64,000 nucleotides of DNA, from positions 46,541 to 110,540 of the forward strand of contig NZ_FTNL01000013.1 of the NCBI RefSeq assembly GCF_900156395.1, written 5' to 3'. Shown here piece by piece: positions 44,225 to 53,817 of this stretch. How positions within the stretch are numbered: position 1 is the first letter of the stretch; every line of letters starts with the position of its first letter. Source of the DNA: Fluoribacter gormanii. Its GTDB lineage: Bacteria > Pseudomonadota > Gammaproteobacteria > Legionellales > Legionellaceae. The notes below the pieces were generated by a model, which made no database searches, was not told the DNA's origin, and saw only the letters and a list, made by a program, of their open reading frames with translations. The position numbers and the translations under genes are program-made.

Positions 44225-45166
44225 TCATAGCTTTTTCCCAATTTCAATATCTCGAGGATCACGTTCATGATGATCAGGATCATCAAATGACATATAAATG
44301 TATTGATGATGCAGATAAAAGCTTAAAGCTTCGGGCGAAGATTGTATATGCAGCTGAATAACTCCTGTATGTTTTAACCATTCTTCAACAAGATTTAAAA
44401 AATTACTACCTATACCTTTATTACGATATGCCTCATCGATAACAATAATTCTCAATGCGGCTCTTTGACTTGGCCACAATTGAATGTGGGCATATCCAAC
44501 TAGTGTTGTTCCTTTATAAAGTACAAAATGTATATGATTTTTGTGATCAAATGTCCATGTATAAGGATCTGAAATAGGTACTTTATCAAAGAAATATGTT
44601 TGGCGAAAAGTACGCACTAATTGCCATTCAAGCGGGGATAAAGCTTTTACGATACGAAGATTAGTAAAGCCAGCTCGAGCATCTATATTGGTAATAAAGT
44701 CCTCTTTCCCTAGACAATAAGCAGTAATATCATTGGGAAATTGTTTTGCCAAAGTAATTTTTAGAGTCCCGTACGCATCACGATCATCCGGGTGTGCTCT
44801 CATCCAATCTCGAAAATTCAAATGCCGAGCAATTTCTGAGTTGTTTTTTTCAAAAACATGTACATTATGGCTTCTTATTGCAGCTCCTTTTTGAAAATAA
44901 CGACGAAATGGGATGCCATACTCACCCATCGTTGAATATCCAATGCGTTCCATGTTTTTTGACGCTTTATCTACGAGCAAAATATCTTGAACAACAGGAA
45001 GGATATCAATAATAGGTTTTGCACTTAATCCTGCCACTGACGTAGAGCCGATATGATGGATTTCGATGCAATTGTCCCCTAGTGCTTGCTTTATTTGATG
45101 TGCTTCTTCAGCAAAAAGTTCAGGCCACAATGGATTATAAGGAACAACTTCAACGCCTCTATTCAT
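44225..45166 (-). CDS. GrpB (UPF0157) domain fused to GNAT acetyltransferase
   Basis: A 313-residue two-domain protein. Residues 1-165 are a GrpB/UPF0157 nucleotidyltransferase-like domain: VEVVPYNPLWPELF, HIGSTSVAGLSAKPIIDI and HLNFRDWMRAHPDDR. Residues 175-313 are a GNAT N-acetyltransferase domain with ALRIIVIDEAYRNKGIGSNFL, including the acetyl-CoA pyrophosphate loop R-N-K-G-I-G. GrpB domains usually occur alone or with CoaE; a GNAT fusion is less common. Substrates of both domains are unknown, but joint action on a nucleotide or an aminoglycoside-like molecule is conceivable. It is monocistronic by spacing. Confidence 0.85.
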   Translation of the reverse strand: MNRGVEVVPYNPLWPELFAEEAHQIKQALGDNCIEIHHIGSTSVAGLSAKPIIDILPVVQDILLVDKASKNMERIGYSTMGEYGIPFRRYFQKGAAIRSHNVHVFEKNNSEIARHLNFRDWMRAHPDDRDAYGTLKITLAKQFPNDITAYCLGKEDFITNIDARAGFTNLRIVKALSPLEWQLVRTFRQTYFFDKVPISDPYTWTFDHKNHIHFVLYKGTTLVGYAHIQLWPSQRAALRIIVIDEAYRNKGIGSNFLNLVEEWLKHTGVIQLHIQSSPEALSFYLHHQYIYMSFDDPDHHERDPRDIEIGKKL

Positions 45167-45233
45167 GATTTTTTTCTATCAGGAATCAAAATGGGAAATC
45201 ATACCTTAGAGATACCTTACACTCAAATGAGTA

Positions 45234-45992
45234 TCATCCTTTTTTCTCTCTTCCATTTTGTAAAATTTTTTTTACCCAGTTTCTTAATTTAATATAGTGA
45301 GATCCCTCCCAATAAATTTTTTTGCAGGATTCGCACTGCATAAAAGTCTGATAATGTTTTTGTGTCAGTTTAGGTAGCTTCTCGCTGATTTCAGTTTTAT
45401 TTACCTTTTTTAGTAATCCATTACACGTTAAACATCGTGTAAATGGATTGCATTGATTTATTAACCGAAATTGCATCAAAACTTCTCCTACCTGTTTTTC
45501 TGGATTAGTATTGTGCATCCAGTGGCCATAAGTGACGCTTTTATTTTTTAAAATGCCAACATCGCGTGTTAATATAATTCGACATTCCTTTTTACTGCAC
45601 TGAATTATAAATTCATCGGTCAATTTGTTCTCATAAACAACATCAAATCCCAGTAAGCGTAAATACTTGGCGAGTTTCCCAAGATGGACATCCAGAATAA
45701 AACGAGGAGTCATTAACGGCTTTGGACGAAGTCGAATTAACTCACTTACATCAATCGTTTCAAATATAGGATAGACAGAAATATAATCCTGATCTTGAAT
45801 TAGATAGTTAAAATCAACAGACTTTCCATTGACCAGGATCACTTCAACCTCAGTATGAGGAACTCCAAACGATTCAATAAGATCTTTAATCGAAGTTTTT
45901 TGAGACAAAGTATGAGCGAAGCACTTTTTACGCTTTTCCAGAGGGATTAAATCATTTAATTCTTCATAAAATCGTAAACGTAATGAGATCAT
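45234..45992 (-). CDS. Mut7-C RNase domain protein with ubiquitin-like N-terminus
   Basis: A 252-residue protein of the Mut7-C group. A ubiquitin-like fold at about 1-80 (ISLRLRFYEELNDLIP) is followed by the PIN-like Mut7-C domain with FILDVHLGKLAKYLRLLGFD and RIILTRDVGILKN, carrying its acidic residues. A zinc ribbon with CLTCNG and CESCKK follows. The family is thought to act on RNA, but a defined bacterial role is lacking. I take Met14 of the longest frame as start because the earlier GTG adds residues outside the domain; neither has a good ribosome site. Confidence 0.85.
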   Translation of the reverse strand: MISLRLRFYEELNDLIPLEKRKKCFAHTLSQKTSIKDLIESFGVPHTEVEVILVNGKSVDFNYLIQDQDYISVYPIFETIDVSELIRLRPKPLMTPRFILDVHLGKLAKYLRLLGFDVVYENKLTDEFIIQCSKKECRIILTRDVGILKNKSVTYGHWMHNTNPEKQVGEVLMQFRLINQCNPFTRCLTCNGLLKKVNKTEISEKLPKLTQKHYQTFMQCESCKKIYWEGSHYIKLRNWVKKILQNGREKKG

Positions 45993-46179
45993 ATTCTGAT
46001 TAAGTTGTTTGCTTCGTTTAATTAATGGCACAAAATATGGAAAACACTATCAATCGGCACATTAAAAATTGCAGGAGCACTCCCTCATTAGATATAAATC
46101 TTTAGATTATCGATTATTTGATATATTATAGTACACCTTGGTTATTTGTTATTTTGTATAACACTTTATAAGTTTTATT

Positions 46180-47592
46180 ATGCCTAAATTAAAAAAAGTA
46201 GATAACAGCAGCGATGGAAACTGTCTTTATTATGCATATGGCATCTCATTGATGTATCACTTGCGTAAAAATGGAAATAGAGCGGATGCAGAGAGCATAT
46301 TTCACCGGCTGGGATTAAATCCTGCAGAAAAAGCAAAACTTTTTTATTTATTAGGAAATGAAAAAAATAAACCATTTACGTCGCTACATATAAAAAGAAT
46401 TATCGAGCCTATACTTGGTTCTGCCTTGAGGCATTATGCTGCAAATATGACTCGAGAGAACTTTTTAGAAAATCCCAAAGGTTCATCCCTATATACAGCA
46501 ACCAATTATGGGATGATTTTTCTATTCAAAAAAATGCTTCAACAAAAAAAACACCCTGCTCTTGTGTTGTTTGAATCAGATAGTTTTGATAATGAAAACT
46601 ATAACACAGCAGAAATATTTAAAGTCGAAAACATGTCTGCAGAAATGTATGCGTTCATGAACGCTAAATTCGAAGAAATTATAAATATTTTTGATCATGA
46701 ATGGTTTGCAGAAAAAAGAGAACCTAAATCATTTACAGAGCTCGGGGACTACCTGTTCCATTTAAAACAACATCTGACAGATGTAATCGGAGATATGACC
46801 GTAGCATTTTTCCTGGGAGAAGAGCACACAAATCTTGAGGCTTATATTCGTCATTTAAGTACTAATTACAGATGGGGGACAGAAGAAACTTTGATGCTAA
46901 TGCATTGTAAACTTCAGGGTGAAATACGCGAGCGGATTGATGATGAACATGTAGCAATACGCTACGAAACCCCTATGGCATTGCAAATTTATCGTGATGG
47001 AACACCTTATTTTTCATCAGAAGAACATGGTACCCCAGATATTATTTTAAATAACTCAGCAAATACTCATTGGTTCTCTTTTATTGACTCTAAATTTTAC
47101 TCAATAAATAGCGAACATATTCTGAGAAATGATTTATTAGATATAGTAGGATTTAATGCATATTTGCAAAAAATGTTGGAAAAAGGAGACGATCTGGCAA
47201 AAGCGGATAAGCAAGCAAGTGACGAACTATATGTACTTCATAAAAAATTAAGTGAGGAAAAAGACAAATTTCTGGCTAAAGAATCTCCGATCACACGAAA
47301 AGAATTCGCGGCCTCATGTAATGCTCTATTATCAGACCCTAATGCAACAAAGGAACTTCAAAAACAATGTGGTGCATTAGATATCTTAAGCAATATAATT
47401 AACTGCCTTTATCTTATAGTTACATGTGACTTTAGTAATTTACTTATGGGGAATTTTAATGTGATTAATCCATTAGGAATCAACTCAATGTTTCATCGAG
47501 TTGACCTAATAAAAACATCACTTAAAATATCAGTTAAAGAGTTAGAAAACAGTGAAATACCTGATGATAACAATCAATTAGGGTTTGAGTAA
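46180..47592 (+). CDS. Lot-like OTU deubiquitinase, putative Dot/Icm effector
   Basis: A 470-residue protein whose N-terminus carries the OTU cysteine-protease motif SDGNCLYYAYG (Asp12, Cys15). The catalytic histidine is probably His296 in SANTHWFSF, giving a separation of about 280 residues. The Legionella Lot family of OTU deubiquitinases is marked by a long helical insertion between these elements, which fits. The C-terminal region holds two helices with a hydrophobic stretch (ILSNIINCLYLIVTCDFSNLL, about 405-425), possibly a membrane association. A partial copy of the 3' end lies at 55678. It is expected to cleave host ubiquitin chains after secretion. The catalytic Asn or Asp partner is not assigned. 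Confidence 0.75.
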   Translation: MPKLKKVDNSSDGNCLYYAYGISLMYHLRKNGNRADAESIFHRLGLNPAEKAKLFYLLGNEKNKPFTSLHIKRIIEPILGSALRHYAANMTRENFLENPKGSSLYTATNYGMIFLFKKMLQQKKHPALVLFESDSFDNENYNTAEIFKVENMSAEMYAFMNAKFEEIINIFDHEWFAEKREPKSFTELGDYLFHLKQHLTDVIGDMTVAFFLGEEHTNLEAYIRHLSTNYRWGTEETLMLMHCKLQGEIRERIDDEHVAIRYETPMALQIYRDGTPYFSSEEHGTPDIILNNSANTHWFSFIDSKFYSINSEHILRNDLLDIVGFNAYLQKMLEKGDDLAKADKQASDELYVLHKKLSEEKDKFLAKESPITRKEFAASCNALLSDPNATKELQKQCGALDILSNIINCLYLIVTCDFSNLLMGNFNVINPLGINSMFHRVDLIKTSLKISVKELENSEIPDDNNQLGFE

Positions 47593-47766
47593 TTAAGAGG
47601 ATTATAGAAGCTATAAATCCGCCTAAATTTTACGAAATGTACACCCGAAGCCTAAGAAACTAAAGTATGTGCTTTTGGTTGTTATTTGATTTCTTGGGCG
47701 GTAATTTGCTCCTGTTGTTGAATTTTAAATCATGCGGTAGTAAAATGCACAAAATTTCTATTTATA

Positions 47767-49380
47767 GTGTGCCCCTTGAACAATTTATTACATGAAGCAG
47801 CAAAAGCAGGAACTATTTATCAGATTCAAGAATTAATTACGCAACAAAAGCACAATCCCAATCAACTTCATACGGAATTAGGTATTCCTCCACTTGCTTT
47901 AGCAGCCCAGGGGGGACACCTTGAAGCAATGAAGGAGCTCCTTCGCTTAGGTGCTGATCTAAATTATGATCCTAAAGATAAACCTTCTTTATGGCATTTT
48001 GCATTACAGACGCCTAAGGCATTAGAGATTTTTGACTTTTTGGAGGAAGAAGGACTATCTTTTCCTCGCCACGAGTTATATTTAGATGATGAGGAAAAGA
48101 CCCTCCTTTCCAAAATGGTATCACACGAACGTTGGGATATCATTTTAAAAATCATTAATAGGTTTTCTGATGTCAGGATTATAAATAGTGCGCCAGAGCA
48201 GGGTCCCAATAAAGGAGCCACGTTAATGTGGCAGGCTGCTTATAAGTCAAAATGGGATGTTATCGAAGCAATACTCAACAAATTCCCTGACGCCAATCAT
48301 AATGCCATTCCAGAAGCGAAATTACATGAAGGTACTTCAGTACTAAACATATTGGCACCTATGTTAGTTTTATTAAAAAAGTGGAGCATTCTATTCTCAA
48401 TTATGGAATCCAGAAAACTTGCTGATATAGACTTAAAATGTTTTTTAGACACCCAAGAAGATGATGATCCTTTTCTTGTTTTATTGCTTCAAGAAGAGGA
48501 TAAGACCTTAATAGAACGATTTATGTATAATTTTTTGCTTCGATCCTTTCTACTTACAAATGATTCCAAGCTATTCACGCGTGAAACACTGTGCGTTTTT
48601 CTGAAACAACAAAAGCACGATCTGATGAGACGTCTGGGTGATTCTTATCTTCCAACTTACGAAGAGATTGAGGACCTCTCTAGATTAATGAAACAATTTA
48701 ATGCGCATTTAATGCAGTTATTTGATAATATGGAAAGTTTGTGGAGAGATGGTAAATTAATTTTTCTTTTACCCGATGAGTTGCGTTTAGAATTAACCGA
48801 ACATCTTTTTAACCATGCCGCTTTTATTAACCTGGAAAAAAGTATGAAATCTCAGTTAATTAACTTGTTTATCGATAGCCATAGACAACAGTTGGTATTT
48901 GAAGAGCCCTCAATAGATCACGCCAAAGAATATTGTGATAAGTTAGCACGGTTGGTCTTTCGTGCATGGCGCCAGGAACATTTTAATTTTTTCATGAAAC
49001 ATCCTATTTCTCGGTCAACAGCAAAAGATGCCTATGAACTTCTTTCTGAGTGTCTATTCACAAATTTATTGCGGAATGAAGCGCTTCCTCGACTTAATTG
49101 CGCAAATCAATCTTTTGTCCCCCCTCTTCTTCTAAAACAAATTATTGGAAAAATTGCATCTCTTGATGAAAAAGAGTTCTACAAATCACGCTTAGAATCT
49201 CTTATTAAAGGCGAGGTTGTTGCTTATTTTCACATTTATGGCAAAAAGAGTAAGTGTGACGATTTGAGTTTAAAAACGAAGGAACAGAATGATGAACTTA
49301 AAAGTAAAAAAATGACCGATGACCACGAGGAAAAAGGTGCTGGAACCATAAATCAAATGCAATTTTCCAGAGGCGGTTGA
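47767..49380 (+). CDS. Ankyrin-repeat protein, putative effector
   Basis: A 537-residue protein beginning with ankyrin repeats: LNNLLHEAAKAGTIYQIQEL, then IPPLALAAQGGHLEAMKELL and RLGADLNYD, with weaker repeats to about 200. The remainder is helical with no recognised fold and ends in a basic-acidic tail (KEQNDELKSKKMTDDHEEKG). The start is a GTG at 47767 without a good ribosome site; it fits the expected first ankyrin helix. It follows the OTU gene by 175 bp on the same strand and could share its regulation. Role in the host inferred from ankyrin content only. Confidence 0.7.
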   Translation: MCPLNNLLHEAAKAGTIYQIQELITQQKHNPNQLHTELGIPPLALAAQGGHLEAMKELLRLGADLNYDPKDKPSLWHFALQTPKALEIFDFLEEEGLSFPRHELYLDDEEKTLLSKMVSHERWDIILKIINRFSDVRIINSAPEQGPNKGATLMWQAAYKSKWDVIEAILNKFPDANHNAIPEAKLHEGTSVLNILAPMLVLLKKWSILFSIMESRKLADIDLKCFLDTQEDDDPFLVLLLQEEDKTLIERFMYNFLLRSFLLTNDSKLFTRETLCVFLKQQKHDLMRRLGDSYLPTYEEIEDLSRLMKQFNAHLMQLFDNMESLWRDGKLIFLLPDELRLELTEHLFNHAAFINLEKSMKSQLINLFIDSHRQQLVFEEPSIDHAKEYCDKLARLVFRAWRQEHFNFFMKHPISRSTAKDAYELLSECLFTNLLRNEALPRLNCANQSFVPPLLLKQIIGKIASLDEKEFYKSRLESLIKGEVVAYFHIYGKKSKCDDLSLKTKEQNDELKSKKMTDDHEEKGAGTINQMQFSRGG

Positions 49381-49538
49381 CAATTTACCAAGCCTACTTG
49401 CCGTGGCTTGTCCACGGCATCTAGTAACATAAATGCGCAAGGAACTTTATCTTTACGCTTTAATAGGTATTCAAAAATTCTTCTCAAGAAATTTTTACCA
49501 TTTCTTATCAATACAAATATCCACAATTTAAATGAATA

Positions 49539-50435
49539 TTAATTATGATGTGCTCCAAATATTGCCAAGCCTTGAGTACGAAACCAGTATTTATCTTCAC
49601 CAATAACATACGTTTTTAGTCCAGGGATCGCCTGAATATCGGAGTAGCCTGTTGTTAAAAAATAGCGCCGTCCTGTGATGTAATGTTCTTTCGTATCTCT
49701 GGAAGGAGTAACTAGAATACAGCCATCGGGAATAATTTTGACTAATTGGCAAATGAAATCTACTATGTCACTTTCTTTTTCTATCCCGTTCTCTACCCCT
49801 AAAAGATAGGGAACAAAAGCAGTATCAAAAGTCTGCTTTTTATCACTAAGTATTTTATCAATTGTGCCCACATGAAACTCAATATTTTTATCAAGTTCAA
49901 AATTAGTTTGAATTTTGGATCGAATGGCACGCTGCACCAATGTCACCATATAATGAATATAAGTACGTCTTAAAGTGTTGGGTTGAATTATCCAAAATAA
50001 AAAATTAGTAAATTTGCCACAGGATAAAGTAATTAACGGTGGATACCAATAAGTAAGTGCATCGAATAATTCACCTATTGATGGTAATGGATTTCCTCGA
50101 TCATCATACTCCCGATAAAGATAATATTTCTTAAATGCTTTCATCCAAGCAATCGTAATGGGATCTTTATCATAAGCAGTAACTGACTTTGCGCCAGCCA
50201 GCGCAAATAAAAAACTGCTATTTCCATACCCAGGAATCACCAAGACATTTTTTCCCTCGATATCCGATCGGATATCATAGTGATTTTTTTGACTTCCAGC
50301 CAAAGCAGATGATAAATAGCGCTCTGCCCCCATGGGGTATATTTGAACCTCTTTATTATCAGAGAGCCGTGTTATACGCCTGTCCAAGATCCATGTTTTT
50401 TCCTGCTTACTTAAAATAGTTTCACAAGCCGACAT
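49539..50435 (-). CDS. SAM-dependent methyltransferase-like protein
   Basis: A 298-residue protein with a Rossmann core resembling class I methyltransferases: NVLVIPGYGNSSFLFALAG (about 63-81) and SVTAYDKDP, the acidic strand end, then TFDTAFVPYLLGV and GCILVTPSRDTKEHY. Similar cores occur in DUF3419/BtaA-type aminocarboxypropyl transferases, so the exact reaction is open. GGGAA before the ATG at 50435 is a good ribosome site. It begins 11 bp after the acyltransferase stop on the same strand, so the two are an operon and may modify one lipid or polysaccharide. Confidence 0.65.
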   Translation of the reverse strand: MSACETILSKQEKTWILDRRITRLSDNKEVQIYPMGAERYLSSALAGSQKNHYDIRSDIEGKNVLVIPGYGNSSFLFALAGAKSVTAYDKDPITIAWMKAFKKYYLYREYDDRGNPLPSIGELFDALTYWYPPLITLSCGKFTNFLFWIIQPNTLRRTYIHYMVTLVQRAIRSKIQTNFELDKNIEFHVGTIDKILSDKKQTFDTAFVPYLLGVENGIEKESDIVDFICQLVKIIPDGCILVTPSRDTKEHYITGRRYFLTTGYSDIQAIPGLKTYVIGEDKYWFRTQGLAIFGAHHN

Positions 50436-50446
50436 AAAATTCCCAG

Positions 50447-51649
50447 TTAATTTTTTGACAGTTGTAATCGCAATGACTTAATCGAGTTTTTTATCAATAT
50501 TAGTAACGCTGGAGTACTGAAACTTAATTTTTGCGCAAGTTTTTTTCCTAATGTTTGTGAAGGTCGTTCAATTAATGAATGCAGGAACCAGGATATTAGT
50601 ACCGATGTGATAATGACCGCACTCAAGGAAAATCCAATTTTAAAATTCATATCCAACATGATACGAAGAATAATGTAACCCATAATGCTGTGAGTAATAT
50701 ACAAAGGATAACTAATATCAGCTAAAAAATTAAATATGGGATTTGCTTTAAAAAGATGAGGGAATATATAAGCAAACATAAAGGTCAATAAAGATAAAGC
50801 ATAGCTCCAGGCCAATATTAAATTGTCAGAATAAGGGCCTGCCCACCAGGCAATGCAAAACATGAAAAATAAGACGCTTATTATTAAATATCCCACATCA
50901 GATGATATTTTCTGACAGAATAAATAATGAAAAACCACACCAATAAACATGAAAATTATATAGGGTGATGACATCATATAGATTTCAGCATGGATGAAGG
51001 CGACTAAATGATTCATTGCCCATACTGGAATCATGTGTGACATATAGCAGGATAGAAGAAAAAGGGCTGTTGGTATTAAAAAAACGTTCAGTGAGTAACT
51101 ACGAAACCAGGCAATCGATAAAGCGACCATAAGGTAAAATTTCATTTCTATTTCAAGAGTCCAGATAATTATATCTATGTTTCTAGATCCAAGAATATCT
51201 CGAACTCCTGGGATGTAATGAATTAATACCTCCTGAGATGTATATGGCCATGCTGCAAAAAAATATTTTCCGCATAAAAAAAGAGCTAATAAAGTAATAC
51301 TAAATCCCACCATGTAAGTCGGAATAATACGAAAAAGGCGATTTATAAAAAATCCCATGGCATTTATTCTTTGGAGTGAAAAAGGAATAACAAAACCACT
51401 AATAATAAAAAATAACCCCACTCCATAAGATCCCCAGTCAAAAAGAGGAAAAATATTAAGCCACATGATATATGGTGGTATTGCATGTGTTTCGGGAGAT
51501 AGAAGTGGCGCATGAATTAGATGAGCGATTGAATCTCTCTTGTACCAAAAGGTACTTAAATAATGGGAGATAACAACCGATAATGCCGCAAGACCTCGCA
51601 AGGTGTTCGCAAATTCGATCCTGGAATTAGCGCAAAAATTATCACTCAT
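50447..51649 (-). CDS. Acyltransferase 3 (OafA-like) membrane protein
   Basis: A 400-residue integral membrane O-acyltransferase with about ten helices. EFANTLRGLAALSVVISHYL near the N-terminus carries the conserved Arg and His of the family, and GLFFIISGFVIPFSLQR follows. Such proteins acetylate or succinylate cell-surface sugars, for example LPS or peptidoglycan, from the cytoplasmic acyl-CoA pool. It heads a two-gene unit with the methyltransferase-like gene. The ATG at 51649 has AGGT about 9 bases upstream. The substrate cannot be read from the sequence. Confidence 0.9.
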   Translation of the reverse strand: MSDNFCANSRIEFANTLRGLAALSVVISHYLSTFWYKRDSIAHLIHAPLLSPETHAIPPYIMWLNIFPLFDWGSYGVGLFFIISGFVIPFSLQRINAMGFFINRLFRIIPTYMVGFSITLLALFLCGKYFFAAWPYTSQEVLIHYIPGVRDILGSRNIDIIIWTLEIEMKFYLMVALSIAWFRSYSLNVFLIPTALFLLSCYMSHMIPVWAMNHLVAFIHAEIYMMSSPYIIFMFIGVVFHYLFCQKISSDVGYLIISVLFFMFCIAWWAGPYSDNLILAWSYALSLLTFMFAYIFPHLFKANPIFNFLADISYPLYITHSIMGYIILRIMLDMNFKIGFSLSAVIITSVLISWFLHSLIERPSQTLGKKLAQKLSFSTPALLILIKNSIKSLRLQLSKN

Positions 51650-51950
51650 AAGTAGGCACCTAGCCCCTTTTTCTATAATTAGTATTATGAGACATTACTG
51701 TATTTTCATTCGATTTTTTATCAAGCTAAGAAAAACCAATTGTATCTTACTATATTTTTCTTGACTATCATCAGCTTGAGCAGTGCACAGTGTAAAAAAT
51801 AATTTACATTATTATTCAATAGGATATTTTTTTTAGTTCCTTCGTCACAAGTTTTTTTGACTGATTTAAAGAAATTTCACCTGGTTTTAATCTTTAGTTA
51901 ACAATGCTCTGATAAAATTAAATACATATGGTTCATAAATCGAGTAAATC
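51650..51950. other. AT-rich divergent intergenic region
   Basis: This 301-bp stretch separates the divergent acyltransferase and small gene. It must hold two promoters, but I see only weak candidates (TTGACT near 51857 without a good partner). No gene or remnant is found. Confidence 0.35.
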
Positions 51951-52283
51951 ATGAAATACAAAACAACTGTTGAACAACAACGCGATGGCTCTCTTGTTAT
52001 GAAAGATGGAGCGCGAGAGGCAATTGGTGATATGACTTTTGCATATCATGCACTTTTAGCAATTTGCGATGATCAAAGTAGTAAGAAAAATGCCTTTGTA
52101 AATGGCAAACATTTTTTTGTAGAATCAGCTGATGGTCGTTTAAATTCAGACAGATTAAAAGTAACCATTAGCAAAGAGTTTGCCCAAGATGCGATTGCTG
52201 TACTTAAAAATGAATACCCTGGGCTAGAGATAAAAGGCGAGCACCCCGTTCAAACAAACACAACTAATTTTAATCCTACTTAG
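51951..52283 (+). CDS. Small hypothetical protein
   Basis: A 110-residue polar protein with an Arg/Asp-rich start (VEQQRDGSLVMKDGAREAIG) and KNAFVNGKHFFVESADGRLN in the middle, followed by a helix. It has no signal peptide or known motif. The ATG at 51951 has only a weak GAG before it. The 280 bp to the formate dehydrogenase show no gene. Function unknown. Confidence 0.5.
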   Translation: MKYKTTVEQQRDGSLVMKDGAREAIGDMTFAYHALLAICDDQSSKKNAFVNGKHFFVESADGRLNSDRLKVTISKEFAQDAIAVLKNEYPGLEIKGEHPVQTNTTNFNPT

Positions 52284-52565
52284 AGAATTTATGTTTTTAG
52301 CGAGGAAATAAGCATTTTGACTCCATTTAGCAATTGTATATTGCAAACATCCCCATTTTAATTAATTTAATTAATTAACTTAAAAATTTATTGCTGATAA
52401 TCGTTTACAAGTTAACAGAATAAATTCATTATCTTGATCCACTAATTTAGTATCAATTAAAACTTTGGATGCTAAAGTAGCTTTCTATCGACTTCCAAGA
52501 GCCAAGTACAACTGAAATGAAACGCGGCAAATTTAATTTAACCATTTTTATTTAAGGACAAATGT

Positions 52566-53750
52566 ATGGCTAAAATTCTTTGTGTTCTGTATGACGATCC
52601 GATTAATGGATATCCCCAATATTATGCGCGCGATAGTCTTCCCAAAATAGAGCACTATCCTGATGGACAAATGGTACCTAATCCTAAGCATCTTGATTTT
52701 AAACCTGGTACTTTACTTGGTTCTGTGTCTGGAGAACTAGGATTACGCGAATTTCTTGAATCTCAAGGACATCAGTTTGTTGTTACTTCTGATAAGGAAG
52801 GGCCAAATTCCGTTTTTGAAAAAGAATTACCTGACGCAGATGTGGTGATTTCTCAACCTTTTTGGCCTGCATATCTAACTTCTGAGCGAATTGCCAAAGC
52901 AAAAAAATTGAAATTGGTAATTACTGCAGGTATTGGCTCGGATCACGTCGACTTACAAGCAGCAGAAGAAAGGAACATTACAGTCGCGGAAGTAACTTAT
53001 TCAAACAGTATTAGCGTTGCTGAGCATGTGGTCATGATGATTCTTTCTTTGGTACGAAATTATTTGCCTTCTTATCAATGGGTTATCCAAAAAGGCTGGA
53101 ATATTGCGGATTGCATAGTGCGTTCCTACGATCTGGAAGGAATGACAGTGGGTTCTGTTGCATGTGGACGTATCGGTTTGGCGGTTATGAAACGTTTAAA
53201 ACCTTTTGATGTTAAAATGCATTACACAGATCGCCATCGATTGCCAGAAAAAATCGAAAAGGAGTTGGGATTGGTTTTTCATAATCATGTCGAATCTCTT
53301 GTGGAAATGTGTGATGTGGTAACTATTAATTGTCCATTAACACCAGAAACTGAAAATTTATTTGATGAGCAATTGATTAATAAAATGAAACATGGTTCTT
53401 ATCTTATAAATACCGCTCGAGGAAAAATATGTAATCGCGAAGCCATTGTAAAAGCCTGTGAAAATGGCCAACTTGCAGGCTATGCAGGTGATGTATGGTT
53501 CCCACAACCAGCGCCCAAAGACCATCCTTGGCGCACAATGCCTCACCATGGTATGACTCCTCACATTTCAGGCTCGTCATTATCTGCACAAGCTCGTTAT
53601 GCAGCGGGAACACGTGAAATTTTGGAGTGTTGGCTCGAAAGCCGCCCTATCCGTGATGTGTATCTTATTGTCGATCAAGGCAGACTTGCTGGAACGGGAG
53701 CTCATTCATACAGTATGGGTAATGCAACTGTAGGGGCTGAAGAAGCATGA
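52566..53750 (+). CDS. fdh: NAD-dependent formate dehydrogenase
   Basis: A 394-residue member of the D-2-hydroxyacid dehydrogenase superfamily that oxidises formate to CO2 with NAD+, without metal. It follows the Pseudomonas sp. 101 enzyme closely, as I recall it, with a constant one-residue offset for the catalytic set: Asn147 in SNSISVAEH, Arg285 in TARGK, Gln314 in FPQPAP and His333 in TPHISG. The NAD-binding loop reads CGRIGLAV, with Cys200 where Ala is usual, and Asp222 in TDRHRL is the residue that selects NAD over NADP. The ATG at 52566 has AAGGA seven bases upstream. It is single-copy and monocistronic and could supply NADH or remove formate. Confidence 0.94.
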   Translation: MAKILCVLYDDPINGYPQYYARDSLPKIEHYPDGQMVPNPKHLDFKPGTLLGSVSGELGLREFLESQGHQFVVTSDKEGPNSVFEKELPDADVVISQPFWPAYLTSERIAKAKKLKLVITAGIGSDHVDLQAAEERNITVAEVTYSNSISVAEHVVMMILSLVRNYLPSYQWVIQKGWNIADCIVRSYDLEGMTVGSVACGRIGLAVMKRLKPFDVKMHYTDRHRLPEKIEKELGLVFHNHVESLVEMCDVVTINCPLTPETENLFDEQLINKMKHGSYLINTARGKICNREAIVKACENGQLAGYAGDVWFPQPAPKDHPWRTMPHHGMTPHISGSSLSAQARYAAGTREILECWLESRPIRDVYLIVDQGRLAGTGAHSYSMGNATVGAEEA

Positions 53751-53762
53751 GATAGCTCGGTT

Positions 53763-53799
53763 CTTGCATCCAGAATTGCTGTCTAATCCTGGATGCAAG
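53763..53799 (+). terminator. Hairpin after the formate dehydrogenase
   Basis: CTTGCATCCAG and CTGGATGCAAG form a perfect 11-bp stem with a 15-base loop, starting 13 bases after the fdh stop. A T-rich stretch follows about 15 bases later, so termination efficiency is uncertain. Confidence 0.5.
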
Positions 53800-53817
53800 T
53801 GGCCATTTATAGACTTT

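Noticed and set aside
47651..47700. GCCTAAGAAA and TTTCTTGGGC as a terminator
   Set aside because: The loop is about 30 bases and there is no T-run; too weak to list.
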